The notes: generated from the letters alone by a model not told the origin. A stretch of DNA of 6,515 nt from Thermoplasmata archaeon (GCA_021811925.1 JAKAPY010000096.1:1-6515); one strand, 5' to 3'. Counted from the stretch's first letter, positions 1 through 6,486 are shown. Numbers and translations are program-made.

Positions 1-252
1 CCGTGGAATGCGCGCGATGCATGCTGGTCCGCCCTCAGGCCCGGTTGCATGCTTGCTTCATATTCACCCACCGTCAACCAGACAGAACGCACAGTAACGG
101 AGGCAATTTCGAAGTCCTTTACGCACGAACTCAGTTTCGAGCTCATCATGCGCAGGATAAACGTGTCTCCTGGTGCAACCAGGCACAGCTTCGAGGGACC
201 AGGGCATACGGGATATGTATCTTTATTCAGAAAGGTGAATGCTGATAAATAG
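1..252 (+). other. Possible 3' end of an unrecognised gene (weak open frame)
   Basis: Reading frame 1 is open from the left edge to a TAG stop at 250-252, so it could be the last 83 codons of a gene that begins outside the window. Its second half uses codons such as CTC, ATC, AGG and ATA that are also common in the neighbouring real genes, and it ends 41 bases before marC. I recognise no domain or motif. The first part is rich in Cys, Trp and Pro and does not read like a typical protein. A second open frame (3-245) covers the same stretch and looks less natural because of frequent CGA and Cys codons. An internal ATG at 49 would give a 67-residue protein without a convincing ribosome binding site. 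The stretch could equally be non-coding. Confidence 0.2.
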
Positions 253-263
253 TTACTATACAA
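253..263 (+). promoter_or_regulatory. Possible TATA box for the marC gene
   Basis: The AT-rich string TTACTATACAA is centred about 36 bases before the marC ATG. An archaeal TATA box lies about 25 bases before the transcript start, so the leader would be only about 10 bases. A second AT-rich string, GATAAATAG, lies just upstream at 244-252. The match to an archaeal TATA box is moderate and no clear BRE (TFB recognition element) is visible. Confidence 0.35.
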
Positions 264-293
264 TCACTCTGGACTGAAGCGGAGAGATTTGCG

Positions 294-923
294 ATGGTCG
301 ATTTTAATTTTCTTGCCGCAGCGATCGCTTCAGTTTTTGTCGTTGTCAATCCAATTGGCAACGTTCCTATATTCTATTCACTGACTTTGGACTACGATGA
401 CAAGACAAAGCGTGGCGTCATTATGAAGATAGTATGGGTGACTCTCGGAGCACTGATACTGTTCGGTCTTCTCGGTTCGGTGATTTTTGCGGTATACGGC
501 ATATCACTTCCTGCATTCGAGATAGCGGGCGGCATACTCCTTTTTTCAACATCCTTTTCAATGCTGCATGGCGAGACGCCCAAGTCAAAGTCATCCCAGG
601 CGGACAACAAGGAGGCGCTCGAGCGCGAATCCATCGGTATCGTCCCGCTCGGCATCCCTTTGTTTGCAGGCCCGGGGGCCATAACCACCGTAATCATTTT
701 CTCGGGTGAAGCGCACTCAATTGTCAATGAGTTCTTTGTCATAATTGCGATTCTTGTCACTGTCGTATGTTCATATGTGGCGCTTGTGTACTCCGCTCCA
801 CTGTTCAACAGGCTTGGGAGAATGGGTGCAATGGCCTTCTCCCGGATTGAGGGAATTCTCCTCGCAGCACTGGCCGTTCAGTTTGTCATTTCAGGTATAA
901 TTGCCGTCGTCCATACAGTTTGA
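294..923 (+). CDS. MarC family integral membrane protein
   Basis: A 209-residue membrane protein of the MarC (UPF0056) family, whose E. coli member has about 220 residues, so this is full length. Six hydrophobic segments are visible at about residues 4-27, 44-67, 74-92, 114-136, 143-166 and 185-206. The two family signatures are NPIGNVPIF at 19-27 at the end of segment 1 and PLGIPLFAGPGAIT at 118-131 at the start of segment 4. The half-repeat placement of these two Pro/Gly motifs is typical of the family. A charged hydrophilic loop (about 93-113) separates the two halves. The ATG at 294 is preceded by GGAGAGAT (281-288), five bases away, a good ribosome binding site. The family name comes from the mar locus, but its early link with antibiotic resistance was not upheld and the substrate is unknown. 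The gene appears to stand alone. Family assignment is secure and function is not. Confidence 0.93.
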   Translation: MVDFNFLAAAIASVFVVVNPIGNVPIFYSLTLDYDDKTKRGVIMKIVWVTLGALILFGLLGSVIFAVYGISLPAFEIAGGILLFSTSFSMLHGETPKSKSSQADNKEALERESIGIVPLGIPLFAGPGAITTVIIFSGEAHSIVNEFFVIIAILVTVVCSYVALVYSAPLFNRLGRMGAMAFSRIEGILLAALAVQFVISGIIAVVHTV

Positions 924-1067
924 AATCCGCGTACGCACACAGCGCAATCTACTTATCGACGAACGTGTCGTTGCTGACCCGGCGCACAACTCGATGTTCA
1001 CAGTCAGTTCAAGCAGCTCACCGTGTAAATATTCTGTCTGCTCAAGCACCCGTGTGGTGACAAGCGA
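924..1067 (+). other. Intergenic region between marC and the transporter gene
   Basis: This 144-base gap has no start codon and ribosome site pair that would support a small gene, and no T-rich archaeal terminator after the marC stop. It contains a short imperfect inverted repeat (CGAC at 957-960 with GTCG at 967-970) and, near its end, the putative promoter and ribosome binding site of the next gene. A minus-strand frame stays open through it, but that frame continues antisense into the transporter gene. Confidence 0.5.
1025..1033 (+). promoter_or_regulatory. Possible TATA box for the MFS transporter gene
   Basis: GTAAATATT is the only clear AT-rich patch in the gap after marC and is centred about 38 bases before the ATG at 1068. 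That spacing resembles the other putative promoters in this window and implies a leader of roughly 10-15 bases. The match is moderate and nothing else confirms it. Confidence 0.35.
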
Positions 1068-2300
1068 ATGAACTATCAGAGAATGAAGAGCTCCCTTCTT
1101 TTCGACAACAAACCGCTGTGGTCTGTTGGATTCATCGTCATGATAAGATCCATCGGCTTCGGTTCGACATGGCCCTTCATGGCCATATTCTTCAACACTG
1201 ATCTGGGAGTGCCCGTGTACCTGGTTGGCGTGATCTTTGCCGCACTCGCGATTTCTTCCACCGGATGCCAGATAATCGGAGGGCACATGGCTGATTTTTC
1301 TGGAAGGAAGAGGACAATGGTGCTCGGAAGCAGCATCGGGCTTGTAGTCTACCTCTCCATAATACTCGGGCTTCTGTTCCATTTTTCCGTACTAATGATA
1401 TCGGTCCTGTTCGTCGCCACATCTCTCTCGGGAGGTTTTCTGTTTCCCGCGGCAACGGCAGCAGTTGCCGATGTCACAAGTAGTGCAAACAGGGAGAAGG
1501 GGTATGCGATATACAGGATACTGGCCAATGTGGGATGGGCAGTCGGGCCATTGATCGGGTCGCAGATATTCGATGCGGGGGTCATCTGGATTTTCGTCTT
1601 GGTTGAAATATCGTTCGTTATTCAGTTCGCTCTCATTCTCGCTCTCCTGGTAGAGACTTCGGTGATGAGCGGACAGCCGGGAAAGGGGAGTGTGCTTGCC
1701 GATTTCGTTGTTTTGGACAAGGCGCTGATATTCTTTTCGGCAGGTACCCTTCTCCTCATGATACTCACCTCCCAGTTTTCAGTGACGCTCCCTCTCTACT
1801 CCGTATTGAAGGTTCATATCCTGAGCCGAGACATTGGCTACATTTTCATGGTGAACGGAATTGTTGTCGTCCTCGGTCAGCTGCCAATGACGGCAATCCT
1901 CTCTAGATTCAGGGAAGTTGATTCAGTCATCGTCGGGATGCTCTTCTACATCGCGGGATATCTCCTGGTTGCATTCTCCACAAGCATCACAGCGCTCATG
2001 ATCGACATGGTCATAATCACCACTGGAGAGAATCTGACCACCCCTGCTGTGACGAGCATCGTGTCGCGCATAGCTCCGGTGGACAGGGTGGGGCGATACA
2101 TGGCCTTCAACGGCATGGCAAATTCGGCTGGAAGGGCGCTGGGTCCGGCAGTGGGCTCATTCTTCCTCTACCTTTTCTTCGGAAGCGACGTTGCGATATG
2201 GCTCTCACTCGACATATTCGGCATTGTTTCACTTGCCATAATGCTGATGGTGAGGCACAAACGGTTTGTCGAAAAAGAGGGTAATGAGCTTGTATTCTGA
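1068..2300 (+). CDS. Major facilitator superfamily (MFS) transporter, drug-efflux-like
   Basis: A 410-residue protein with about twelve hydrophobic segments, the usual size for a 12-segment MFS secondary transporter in the cytoplasmic membrane. The loop between segments 2 and 3 carries the MFS signature as GGHMADFSGRKR (residues 71-82). The canonical Asp76 and GRK are present, but the arginine usually next to the Asp is Phe77. Segment 5 has GWAVGPLIG (156-164), resembling the antiporter motif C, and the second half has a parallel copy, GRALGPAVG (355-363). These features fit proton-coupled exporters of the DHA1 type, but the substrate cannot be read from sequence. The start at 1068 has GGTGA at 1056-1060, seven bases upstream, and an in-frame stop at 1026-1028 excludes a longer protein. 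An ATG at 1083 is a weaker alternative. It lies upstream of the purine operon but has its own putative promoter, so a role in purine transport is only a guess. Confidence 0.9.
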   Translation: MNYQRMKSSLLFDNKPLWSVGFIVMIRSIGFGSTWPFMAIFFNTDLGVPVYLVGVIFAALAISSTGCQIIGGHMADFSGRKRTMVLGSSIGLVVYLSIILGLLFHFSVLMISVLFVATSLSGGFLFPAATAAVADVTSSANREKGYAIYRILANVGWAVGPLIGSQIFDAGVIWIFVLVEISFVIQFALILALLVETSVMSGQPGKGSVLADFVVLDKALIFFSAGTLLLMILTSQFSVTLPLYSVLKVHILSRDIGYIFMVNGIVVVLGQLPMTAILSRFREVDSVIVGMLFYIAGYLLVAFSTSITALMIDMVIITTGENLTTPAVTSIVSRIAPVDRVGRYMAFNGMANSAGRALGPAVGSFFLYLFFGSDVAIWLSLDIFGIVSLAIMLMVRHKRFVEKEGNELVF

Positions 2301-2340
2301 ACTGCTGCGACCCCATGCCCCGAGCCCACCGGTGATACTC

Positions 2341-2350
2341 ATTTAAATAC
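2341..2350 (+). promoter_or_regulatory. Putative TATA box of the purSLQ operon
   Basis: ATTTAAATAC is a good match to an archaeal TATA box. It lies in the 80-base gap after the transporter gene, centred about 35 bases before the purS ATG at 2381, which places transcription start near 2371-2375. The leader would be only about 6-10 bases, too short for a full Shine-Dalgarno, and indeed none is seen before purS. This is the best promoter candidate in the window. No operator for purine control was recognised. Confidence 0.55.
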
Positions 2351-2380
2351 AGATTTACATTCCAGAACCGCTTGGTAAAA

Positions 2381-2629
2381 ATGCCTGTGTTTGAGGTACG
2401 CATAACTTTGAAGGAAGGTATTGTGGACCCTGAGGGGGAAAACACAAAGAAGACGCTTCAGCTCCTCGGTTTCGACGATTTAAAGCAGGTATCTTTCTCG
2501 AAACTGTACACAATTTCCATGGAAGGTAGCGGGGAAACTGCAATCAGGGAAGTGGAGGAGATGTGCAGGAGACTCCTTGCGAACCCGGCAATCCACAATT
2601 ACACCTATCGGCTGATTGATGAACAATGA
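2381..2629 (+). CDS. purS: Phosphoribosylformylglycinamidine synthase subunit PurS
   Basis: An 82-residue protein, the usual PurS length. PurS is the small non-catalytic subunit that forms a dimer and joins PurL to PurQ in FGAM synthase, step four of de novo purine synthesis in the cytoplasm. The family features are all present: an N-terminal strand ending in the KEGIVDPEG block (residues 11-19), a central helix and hydrophobic core (KKTLQLLGF), and the C-terminal MCRRLLANP block (61-69) followed by a final strand. I chose the ATG at 2381 because it starts one residue before the first conserved strand. A TTG at 2372 would add only three residues and lies at or before the predicted transcript start. 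It is the first gene of the operon, with purL 16 bases downstream of its stop, or overlapping it if an earlier purL start is used. Confidence 0.94.
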   Translation: MPVFEVRITLKEGIVDPEGENTKKTLQLLGFDDLKQVSFSKLYTISMEGSGETAIREVEEMCRRLLANPAIHNYTYRLIDEQ

Positions 2630-2630
2630 C

Positions 2631-2641
2631 GGAAGGGTGAT
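2631..2641 (+). promoter_or_regulatory. Ribosome binding site that favours the 2646 start of purL
   Basis: GGAAGGGTGAT contains GGTGAT, complementary to the archaeal 16S rRNA tail, and ends four bases before the ATG at 2646. It lies just after the purS stop (2627-2629). The two earlier in-frame starts (TTG 2616, ATG 2619) have no comparable site upstream, so this element is the main reason to prefer 2646. Confidence 0.55.
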
Positions 2642-2645
2642 TCGG

Positions 2646-4976
2646 ATGGGCAGCACTGCATTTGTCCAGGGCGGAATACCCGACGTTCTCAATGTGAGTG
2701 TATCGCGGGCGACCGAAAGGGAACTGATGCAAATTGAGGAAACAATGAGACTTGGATTGACCGCGGATGAAATGAAGCTCATTCAGTCATATTTCGAGAA
2801 AATTGGCAGGGACCCGACTGACATAGAACTCCACTCCATAGCACAGGCGTGGAGTGAGCATTGCAGTTACAAGACTTCCAAACCCGTACTGCGGAGGTTT
2901 GTATTTCCACTCGGAAAGAGGGCTTTTGCAACGGGTGACGCAGGAGTGATGGAATTCGACGAGAAGCATGTCTATTCGCTGAAGATGGAAAGCCACAACC
3001 ATCCCAGCGCAATAGAGCCTTACGGCGGTGCGGGAACCGGAATAGGCGGCATCGTGAGGGATATACTCTGCATGGGCACAAAACCGATTGCTCTTGCCGA
3101 CCCTCTCTACTTCGGTGATCTTGACACATCGCTGAAGGAACTTTCACCAGGGGAGAAGCATCCCAAGTACCTTTTTGCGGGTGTCGTGTCAGGCATAAGA
3201 GACTATGGCAACAGGATAGGTGTCCCGACAGTAACAGGAGGTGTATGGTTTGATGACAGGTACCTCTCAAGCTGTGTTGTGAATGCGGGCTGTGTGGGTT
3301 TCGGGACAAAAAAGAATATCGTTTCCAATTCATTCAAGCGGAAGGGAAATGCGATCGTCATTGCCGGGGGACTGACGGGAAGGGACGGGATACACGGTGT
3401 CAACTTCGCATCCCAGATCCTGACCGCAACCTCTCACGAGAGCGGCAGGGGGGCTGTACAGCTGGGCGATCCAATCACGAAGGAACCGTTGATAAACGCG
3501 GTACTGCAGCTGACAAACGAAGGCGTGATTGATTCAATGAAGGATCTTGGTGGAGGCGGACTGTCTGCAGTTGTCGGAGAGATGGCTTCATCCGGAAAAT
3601 TCTCAGCTGTCATAGACATCGACAGAGTGCCCTTGAGGGAGAAGGGTATGCTCCCCTGGGAGATATGGGTTTCAGAGTCGCAGGAGAGAATGCTTCTTTC
3701 GGTAACCGAGAAGAATCTCGCCCGGATGCTTGAGGTATTCGATTTCTGGGATGTTACGGCTGCCAGGATCGGAAAGGTGGAATCGGGTGGAAAGATAGTC
3801 GTGACACACCTCGGAAAGAAGATTGTTGAGCTCGACACGTCGTTCTCGGTCAAGTCGCCAGAATACAACAGGCCGATGCAGAAGAGGAAGCTTGAACGCC
3901 AGAAGGTAAAATCAATTGACATGCTTGACGAGCTGGAAGTCATGGTTGAGAGAATGCTTTCTGACACCAACATGTCAAGCAGGGACTGGATTGTCCATAT
4001 GTATGATTATGAAGTGGGCGGAAGGACGGTGATCAAGCCCCTTCAGGGAATCCCGGGCCACCTGACTCACGGTGATGCAGCAGTAATCAAGCCGCTGGAG
4101 GACAGCTGGAAGGGATTGGCTGTATCCGTTGCCTCCCAGCCCTGGCTCTCGGCTGTCGACCCCTACCAGGGCGCCGTTCTGGCGGTTGACGAACTCTGCA
4201 GGCAGCTGGCTTCAGTTGGTGCCAGGCCGGACTCGGTGACCAACTGCCTGAACTTCGGCAACCCGGAAAGGCCACAGGTCATGTGGGAGTTCTATGAGGC
4301 GGTGAGGGGGATGGCTGACGCAGCTGCCCAGATGAACATAGCCGTTCCATCGGGAAACGTGAGCTTCTATAACGACGGCGAGAGGGGGCCGATCCTTCCG
4401 ACGCTTTCGCTTATGGGTGTGGGGCTGATCAAGGATGTGAGGAAGGCGGTGACAGCGGACATCAAAAGCGATGGAAGCTACATCTACATGATCGGCAAGC
4501 AGGACAACAGGCTCGGATGTTCCGAGCTCTCAAGAATCTACAGGACGGGCGATGTCGACTACGCCCCGGTGGATATCAAGAGGCTTGGTTCTTTATCATC
4601 ACAGTTGAGCAGAGCAATCAACGCGGGCATCATACTGTCGTGCCATGACATCTCTCAGGGCGGCCTGCTCGCATGTGCCGCAGAGATGTCATTCGGCGGA
4701 GACACTGGAATCCTTCTGGATACCACCGACCTGGGCCGTGGTGACGTCAGGGCGAAGCTTTTCTCGGAGGCTCCCACGAGATGGTTGATAGAGGTGCCTC
4801 CGAAAAACAGTGAAAAAATAGTCTCAATCTTCGGTCAGCATGCCCAGCTTCTGGGCACCACCGGGAGTTCAAAATTCACAGTCATGGACAATGGGAGCGT
4901 GAAGTACAGCCAGGAGGTGGATTACCTCAGGAAGCTCTGGGAATCCCCCATATGGAGGAGGATGGGTTCCTCTTGA
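2646..4976 (+). CDS. purL: Phosphoribosylformylglycinamidine synthase subunit PurL (small type)
   Basis: PurL is the ATP-using synthetase subunit of FGAM synthase. It converts FGAR plus ammonia (delivered from PurQ) and ATP to FGAM, ADP and phosphate. At 776 residues it is the small PurL type, slightly longer than the B. subtilis enzyme (about 740). Motifs in order, counted from the Met at 2646: WSEHCSYK with the conserved His72; SHNHPSAIEPY starting at 116; a Gly-rich stretch GAGTGIGG; GRDGIHG; DLGGGGLS at 300-307; SESQERM at 343-349; then in the second repeat half NCLNFGNPERP from 533, GNVSFYND from 570, and HDISQGGL from 667. Both halves of the duplicated AIRS/PurM-like fold are intact. 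The start is uncertain: ATG 2646 has a good GGTGAT site, whereas ATG 2619 (nine more residues) would overlap purS by 11 bases. The stop is TGA at 4974-4976, overlapping the probable purQ start. No frameshift or missing motif was seen. Confidence 0.95.
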   Translation: MGSTAFVQGGIPDVLNVSVSRATERELMQIEETMRLGLTADEMKLIQSYFEKIGRDPTDIELHSIAQAWSEHCSYKTSKPVLRRFVFPLGKRAFATGDAGVMEFDEKHVYSLKMESHNHPSAIEPYGGAGTGIGGIVRDILCMGTKPIALADPLYFGDLDTSLKELSPGEKHPKYLFAGVVSGIRDYGNRIGVPTVTGGVWFDDRYLSSCVVNAGCVGFGTKKNIVSNSFKRKGNAIVIAGGLTGRDGIHGVNFASQILTATSHESGRGAVQLGDPITKEPLINAVLQLTNEGVIDSMKDLGGGGLSAVVGEMASSGKFSAVIDIDRVPLREKGMLPWEIWVSESQERMLLSVTEKNLARMLEVFDFWDVTAARIGKVESGGKIVVTHLGKKIVELDTSFSVKSPEYNRPMQKRKLERQKVKSIDMLDELEVMVERMLSDTNMSSRDWIVHMYDYEVGGRTVIKPLQGIPGHLTHGDAAVIKPLEDSWKGLAVSVASQPWLSAVDPYQGAVLAVDELCRQLASVGARPDSVTNCLNFGNPERPQVMWEFYEAVRGMADAAAQMNIAVPSGNVSFYNDGERGPILPTLSLMGVGLIKDVRKAVTADIKSDGSYIYMIGKQDNRLGCSELSRIYRTGDVDYAPVDIKRLGSLSSQLSRAINAGIILSCHDISQGGLLACAAEMSFGGDTGILLDTTDLGRGDVRAKLFSEAPTRWLIEVPPKNSEKIVSIFGQHAQLLGTTGSSKFTVMDNGSVKYSQEVDYLRKLWESPIWRRMGSS
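4954..4976 (+). promoter_or_regulatory. GGAGGAGG ribosome site and TTGA start/stop overlap between purL and purQ
   Basis: The purine-rich run GGAGGAGG at 4954-4961 sits inside the end of purL, about 11 bases before a TTG at 4973-4975 that is in the purQ frame. The TTG shares bases with the purL stop TGA (4974-4976), giving the coupled stop/start TTGA. The only other upstream purQ-frame start, ATG 4952, overlaps the beginning of this run and has nothing like a ribosome site before it. The arrangement suggests translational coupling, with ribosomes ending purL starting purQ. Confidence 0.5.
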
Positions 4977-5809
4977 AAACATCCGACATCAGGGTTGCCG
5001 TCCTCCGGATTGAGGGCACAAACATGGCTGAGGAGGCTGCGGCCGCGGCGAAGGGATCCGGCGTCAGGGCGGAGATCATACACCTCAAGCAGCTGGAGGG
5101 AAGATGCTCCCCCGCAATGAGGAGATCGCTCCAGGATTATCACATGATTGTAATTCCGGGCGGTTTTTCATCCGGCGACTATGTGCGGGCAGGGGCAATG
5201 TTCGCCTCCAGAATAAAGAGCTCGATAGGGCGCGAGTTCATGAATTTCATCGACGAGGGGCGTCCGGTGCTTGGAATATGCAACGGTTTCCAGATTCTTG
5301 TCGAGCTTGGCATCCTCCCCTCGGGCGGCGAGAAGGGCGAAATGCTTCCGAGGGCGGCGCTCGCAACAAATCTCTCGACAAGGTATGAATGCAGGCCGGC
5401 ATATCTCAAGAACGTCAACCGCGGTCACTGCGTGTTTACAAGGAAGATACCGACGGGCACCCTGCTTTCCGTCCCGACAGCGCACGGCGAAGGGAAGCTC
5501 ACATTCCCTCCGGGCAAGTCGGACGAATGGGTCGCGAAGCTTGAGGAGTCTGACGAAATTGTGTTCAGGTATGTTGACGACAGGGGGAATTTCGCAGGCT
5601 ATCCGTGGAACCCGAACGGCAGTTTCTACAACATCGCAGGCATCACTGACGACACGGGGTCAGTGCTCGGTATGATGCCACACCCGGAGAGAACGTACTG
5701 GCGTTACCTTCATTCAGACTGGACCAGGGGAGATCTCTCGGGCAACATGCATGGTGACGGGAGGCTCATATTCGACTCGGCCTTCGACTACATCGTATCA
5801 AAATTCTGA
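4973..5809 (+). CDS. purQ: Phosphoribosylformylglycinamidine synthase subunit PurQ (glutamine amidotransferase)
   Basis: PurQ hydrolyses glutamine and passes ammonia to PurL within the PurSLQ complex. It is a class I (triad) glutamine amidotransferase. From the TTG at 4973 (278 residues) the protein begins with the usual first strand IRVAVLRIEGTN. It then shows PGGFSSGDYVRAG, the nucleophile elbow LGICNGFQIL with Cys103, the conserved TAHGEGKL block, NPNGSFYNIAGI, and the MMPHPER block giving His237 and Glu239, so the catalytic triad is complete. It is longer than the B. subtilis enzyme (about 227 residues). Extra residues lie before Cys103, between the HGEG and HPE blocks, and in the tail. 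I recall similarly long PurQ proteins in other archaea, so this need not be a fusion. An ATG at 4952 would add seven residues but lacks a ribosome site. It is the last gene of the operon and its stop lies one base from that of the convergent riboflavin kinase gene. Confidence 0.94.
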   Translation: MKTSDIRVAVLRIEGTNMAEEAAAAAKGSGVRAEIIHLKQLEGRCSPAMRRSLQDYHMIVIPGGFSSGDYVRAGAMFASRIKSSIGREFMNFIDEGRPVLGICNGFQILVELGILPSGGEKGEMLPRAALATNLSTRYECRPAYLKNVNRGHCVFTRKIPTGTLLSVPTAHGEGKLTFPPGKSDEWVAKLEESDEIVFRYVDDRGNFAGYPWNPNGSFYNIAGITDDTGSVLGMMPHPERTYWRYLHSDWTRGDLSGNMHGDGRLIFDSAFDYIVSKF

Positions 5810-5813
5810 GTCA
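5807..5813. other. One-base convergent junction TGAGTCA (two stop codons tail to tail)
   Basis: The heptamer TGAGTCA contains the plus-strand purQ stop (TGA, 5807-5809), a single G, and the minus-strand riboflavin kinase stop (TCA at 5811-5813, read as TGA). There is no room for a terminator between the genes, so each transcript must end inside the other gene. A run of seven T at 6111-6117 on the plus strand, about 300 bases past purQ, is one possible stop signal for the purine transcript. Confidence 0.85.
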
Positions 5814-6470
5814 TTCGAGCGATATGTCAAGCTCCACCATATCCCCGTCCTTGAGTGACAGGGCGGATCTCAGGTGCCTGCTGGCTATTACTTCCATAAC
5901 GTCGGTGTAGTGAGTCCTGACCGGGATTATTACAGAACATTCTACGCCTTGGAGCATAGCAAGGAAGCACTTTACATCGCCGAATGTTCTTCCCTTGCTC
6001 ACAAACCCGTCAATCCTTATGCCCTCGGAGAAGGTAAGCGTCTCGAAGAGCGGCATGTCCGATGCCGTTACCCGTATATTGAGGGTCCCCTCGTACGGCG
6101 CGAACATCAGTTTTTTTGCAAACTGCTGCTTGTATCTCGCTTGGGATATGTAGTACCTGCCTTCGCCCAGCCCGCTGAAAACACTCCCGTGTATCTGCAT
6201 ATTCTTCGTTGGTTCGAAGAGCAGCTTGTATTCAAGATATTCCCTCTTGAGCATTTCATGGCCCGCCCTTGTGATCGTGAGCCTCTGCCCCTTCTGTCCT
6301 ATCTGCCGTTCTACAAGCTTCTTTTCAGCAAGCTTCAGTATCTCCTTTGATGCAGCCTGCTGGCTGACGCCCAGGGACTCCCCGAGCATCCTGGTGGTTA
6401 TCTCTGCAAATGAGTTCAGTGCGCCCATTATCGCGAGCTGCTTTAGCGTGCCAACATGGTCCCCTTTCAT
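5811..6470 (-). CDS. rbkR: CTP-dependent riboflavin kinase with N-terminal winged-helix regulator domain (RbkR type)
   Basis: A 219-residue two-domain protein. The C-terminal domain is the archaeal riboflavin kinase, which makes FMN from riboflavin using CTP instead of ATP. The N-terminal domain is a winged helix that lets such proteins repress riboflavin genes. Counted from the Met at 6470, the helix-turn-helix spans about 23-56 (LGVSQQAASKEILKL within it) and the wing region follows to about 75. Kinase motifs are SGLGEGRYYIS (99-109), PYEGTLN (125-131) with the GTLN nucleotide/metal motif, RTFGDVK (161-167), RTHY (185-188), EVIASRHLR, and DGD (208-210) near the C-terminus. All expected motifs are present, so both activities are likely intact. 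The pattern and length closely resemble the Thermoplasma acidophilum enzyme as I recall it. A GTG at 6476 would add two residues. I prefer the ATG because the relative also begins Met-Lys. It converges on purQ with a one-base gap. Autoregulation is possible but unproven. Confidence 0.92.
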   Translation of the reverse strand: MKGDHVGTLKQLAIMGALNSFAEITTRMLGESLGVSQQAASKEILKLAEKKLVERQIGQKGQRLTITRAGHEMLKREYLEYKLLFEPTKNMQIHGSVFSGLGEGRYYISQARYKQQFAKKLMFAPYEGTLNIRVTASDMPLFETLTFSEGIRIDGFVSKGRTFGDVKCFLAMLQGVECSVIIPVRTHYTDVMEVIASRHLRSALSLKDGDMVELDISLE

Positions 6471-6486
6471 TGTCACCCAGAACCTA

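Noticed and set aside
541..546. Run of six T inside marC as a possible slippage or terminator site.
   Set aside because: The reading frame continues intact through conserved membrane sequence and T runs are expected in Phe-rich codons. Nothing suggests frameshifting.
957..971. Short inverted repeat CGAC/GTCG after marC as a possible terminator.
   Set aside because: The stem is only four base pairs and no T-rich tract follows, so it does not resemble an archaeal or bacterial terminator.
891..1382. A 163-codon minus-strand open frame crossing the gap before the transporter gene; its end over the gap reads like plausible protein.
   Set aside because: About two thirds of it is antisense to the clearly real transporter gene, the frame crosses marC sequence at its end, and no domain is recognisable. 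It is best explained as a shadow frame in GC-rich sequence.
2779..3333. A 184-codon minus-strand open frame inside purL.
   Set aside because: It lies antisense to the SHNHPS and neighbouring motifs of PurL, and its composition, rich in His, Ser, Arg and Cys, is unlike a real protein.
3434..3973. A 179-codon minus-strand open frame inside purL.
   Set aside because: It is antisense to strongly conserved PurL motifs, is rich in Ser and Pro as typical for shadow translations, and has no recognisable domain.
5874..6350. A 158-codon plus-strand open frame downstream of purQ.
   Set aside because: It is antisense to the riboflavin kinase motifs on the minus strand, which are unmistakable, so it is a shadow frame.
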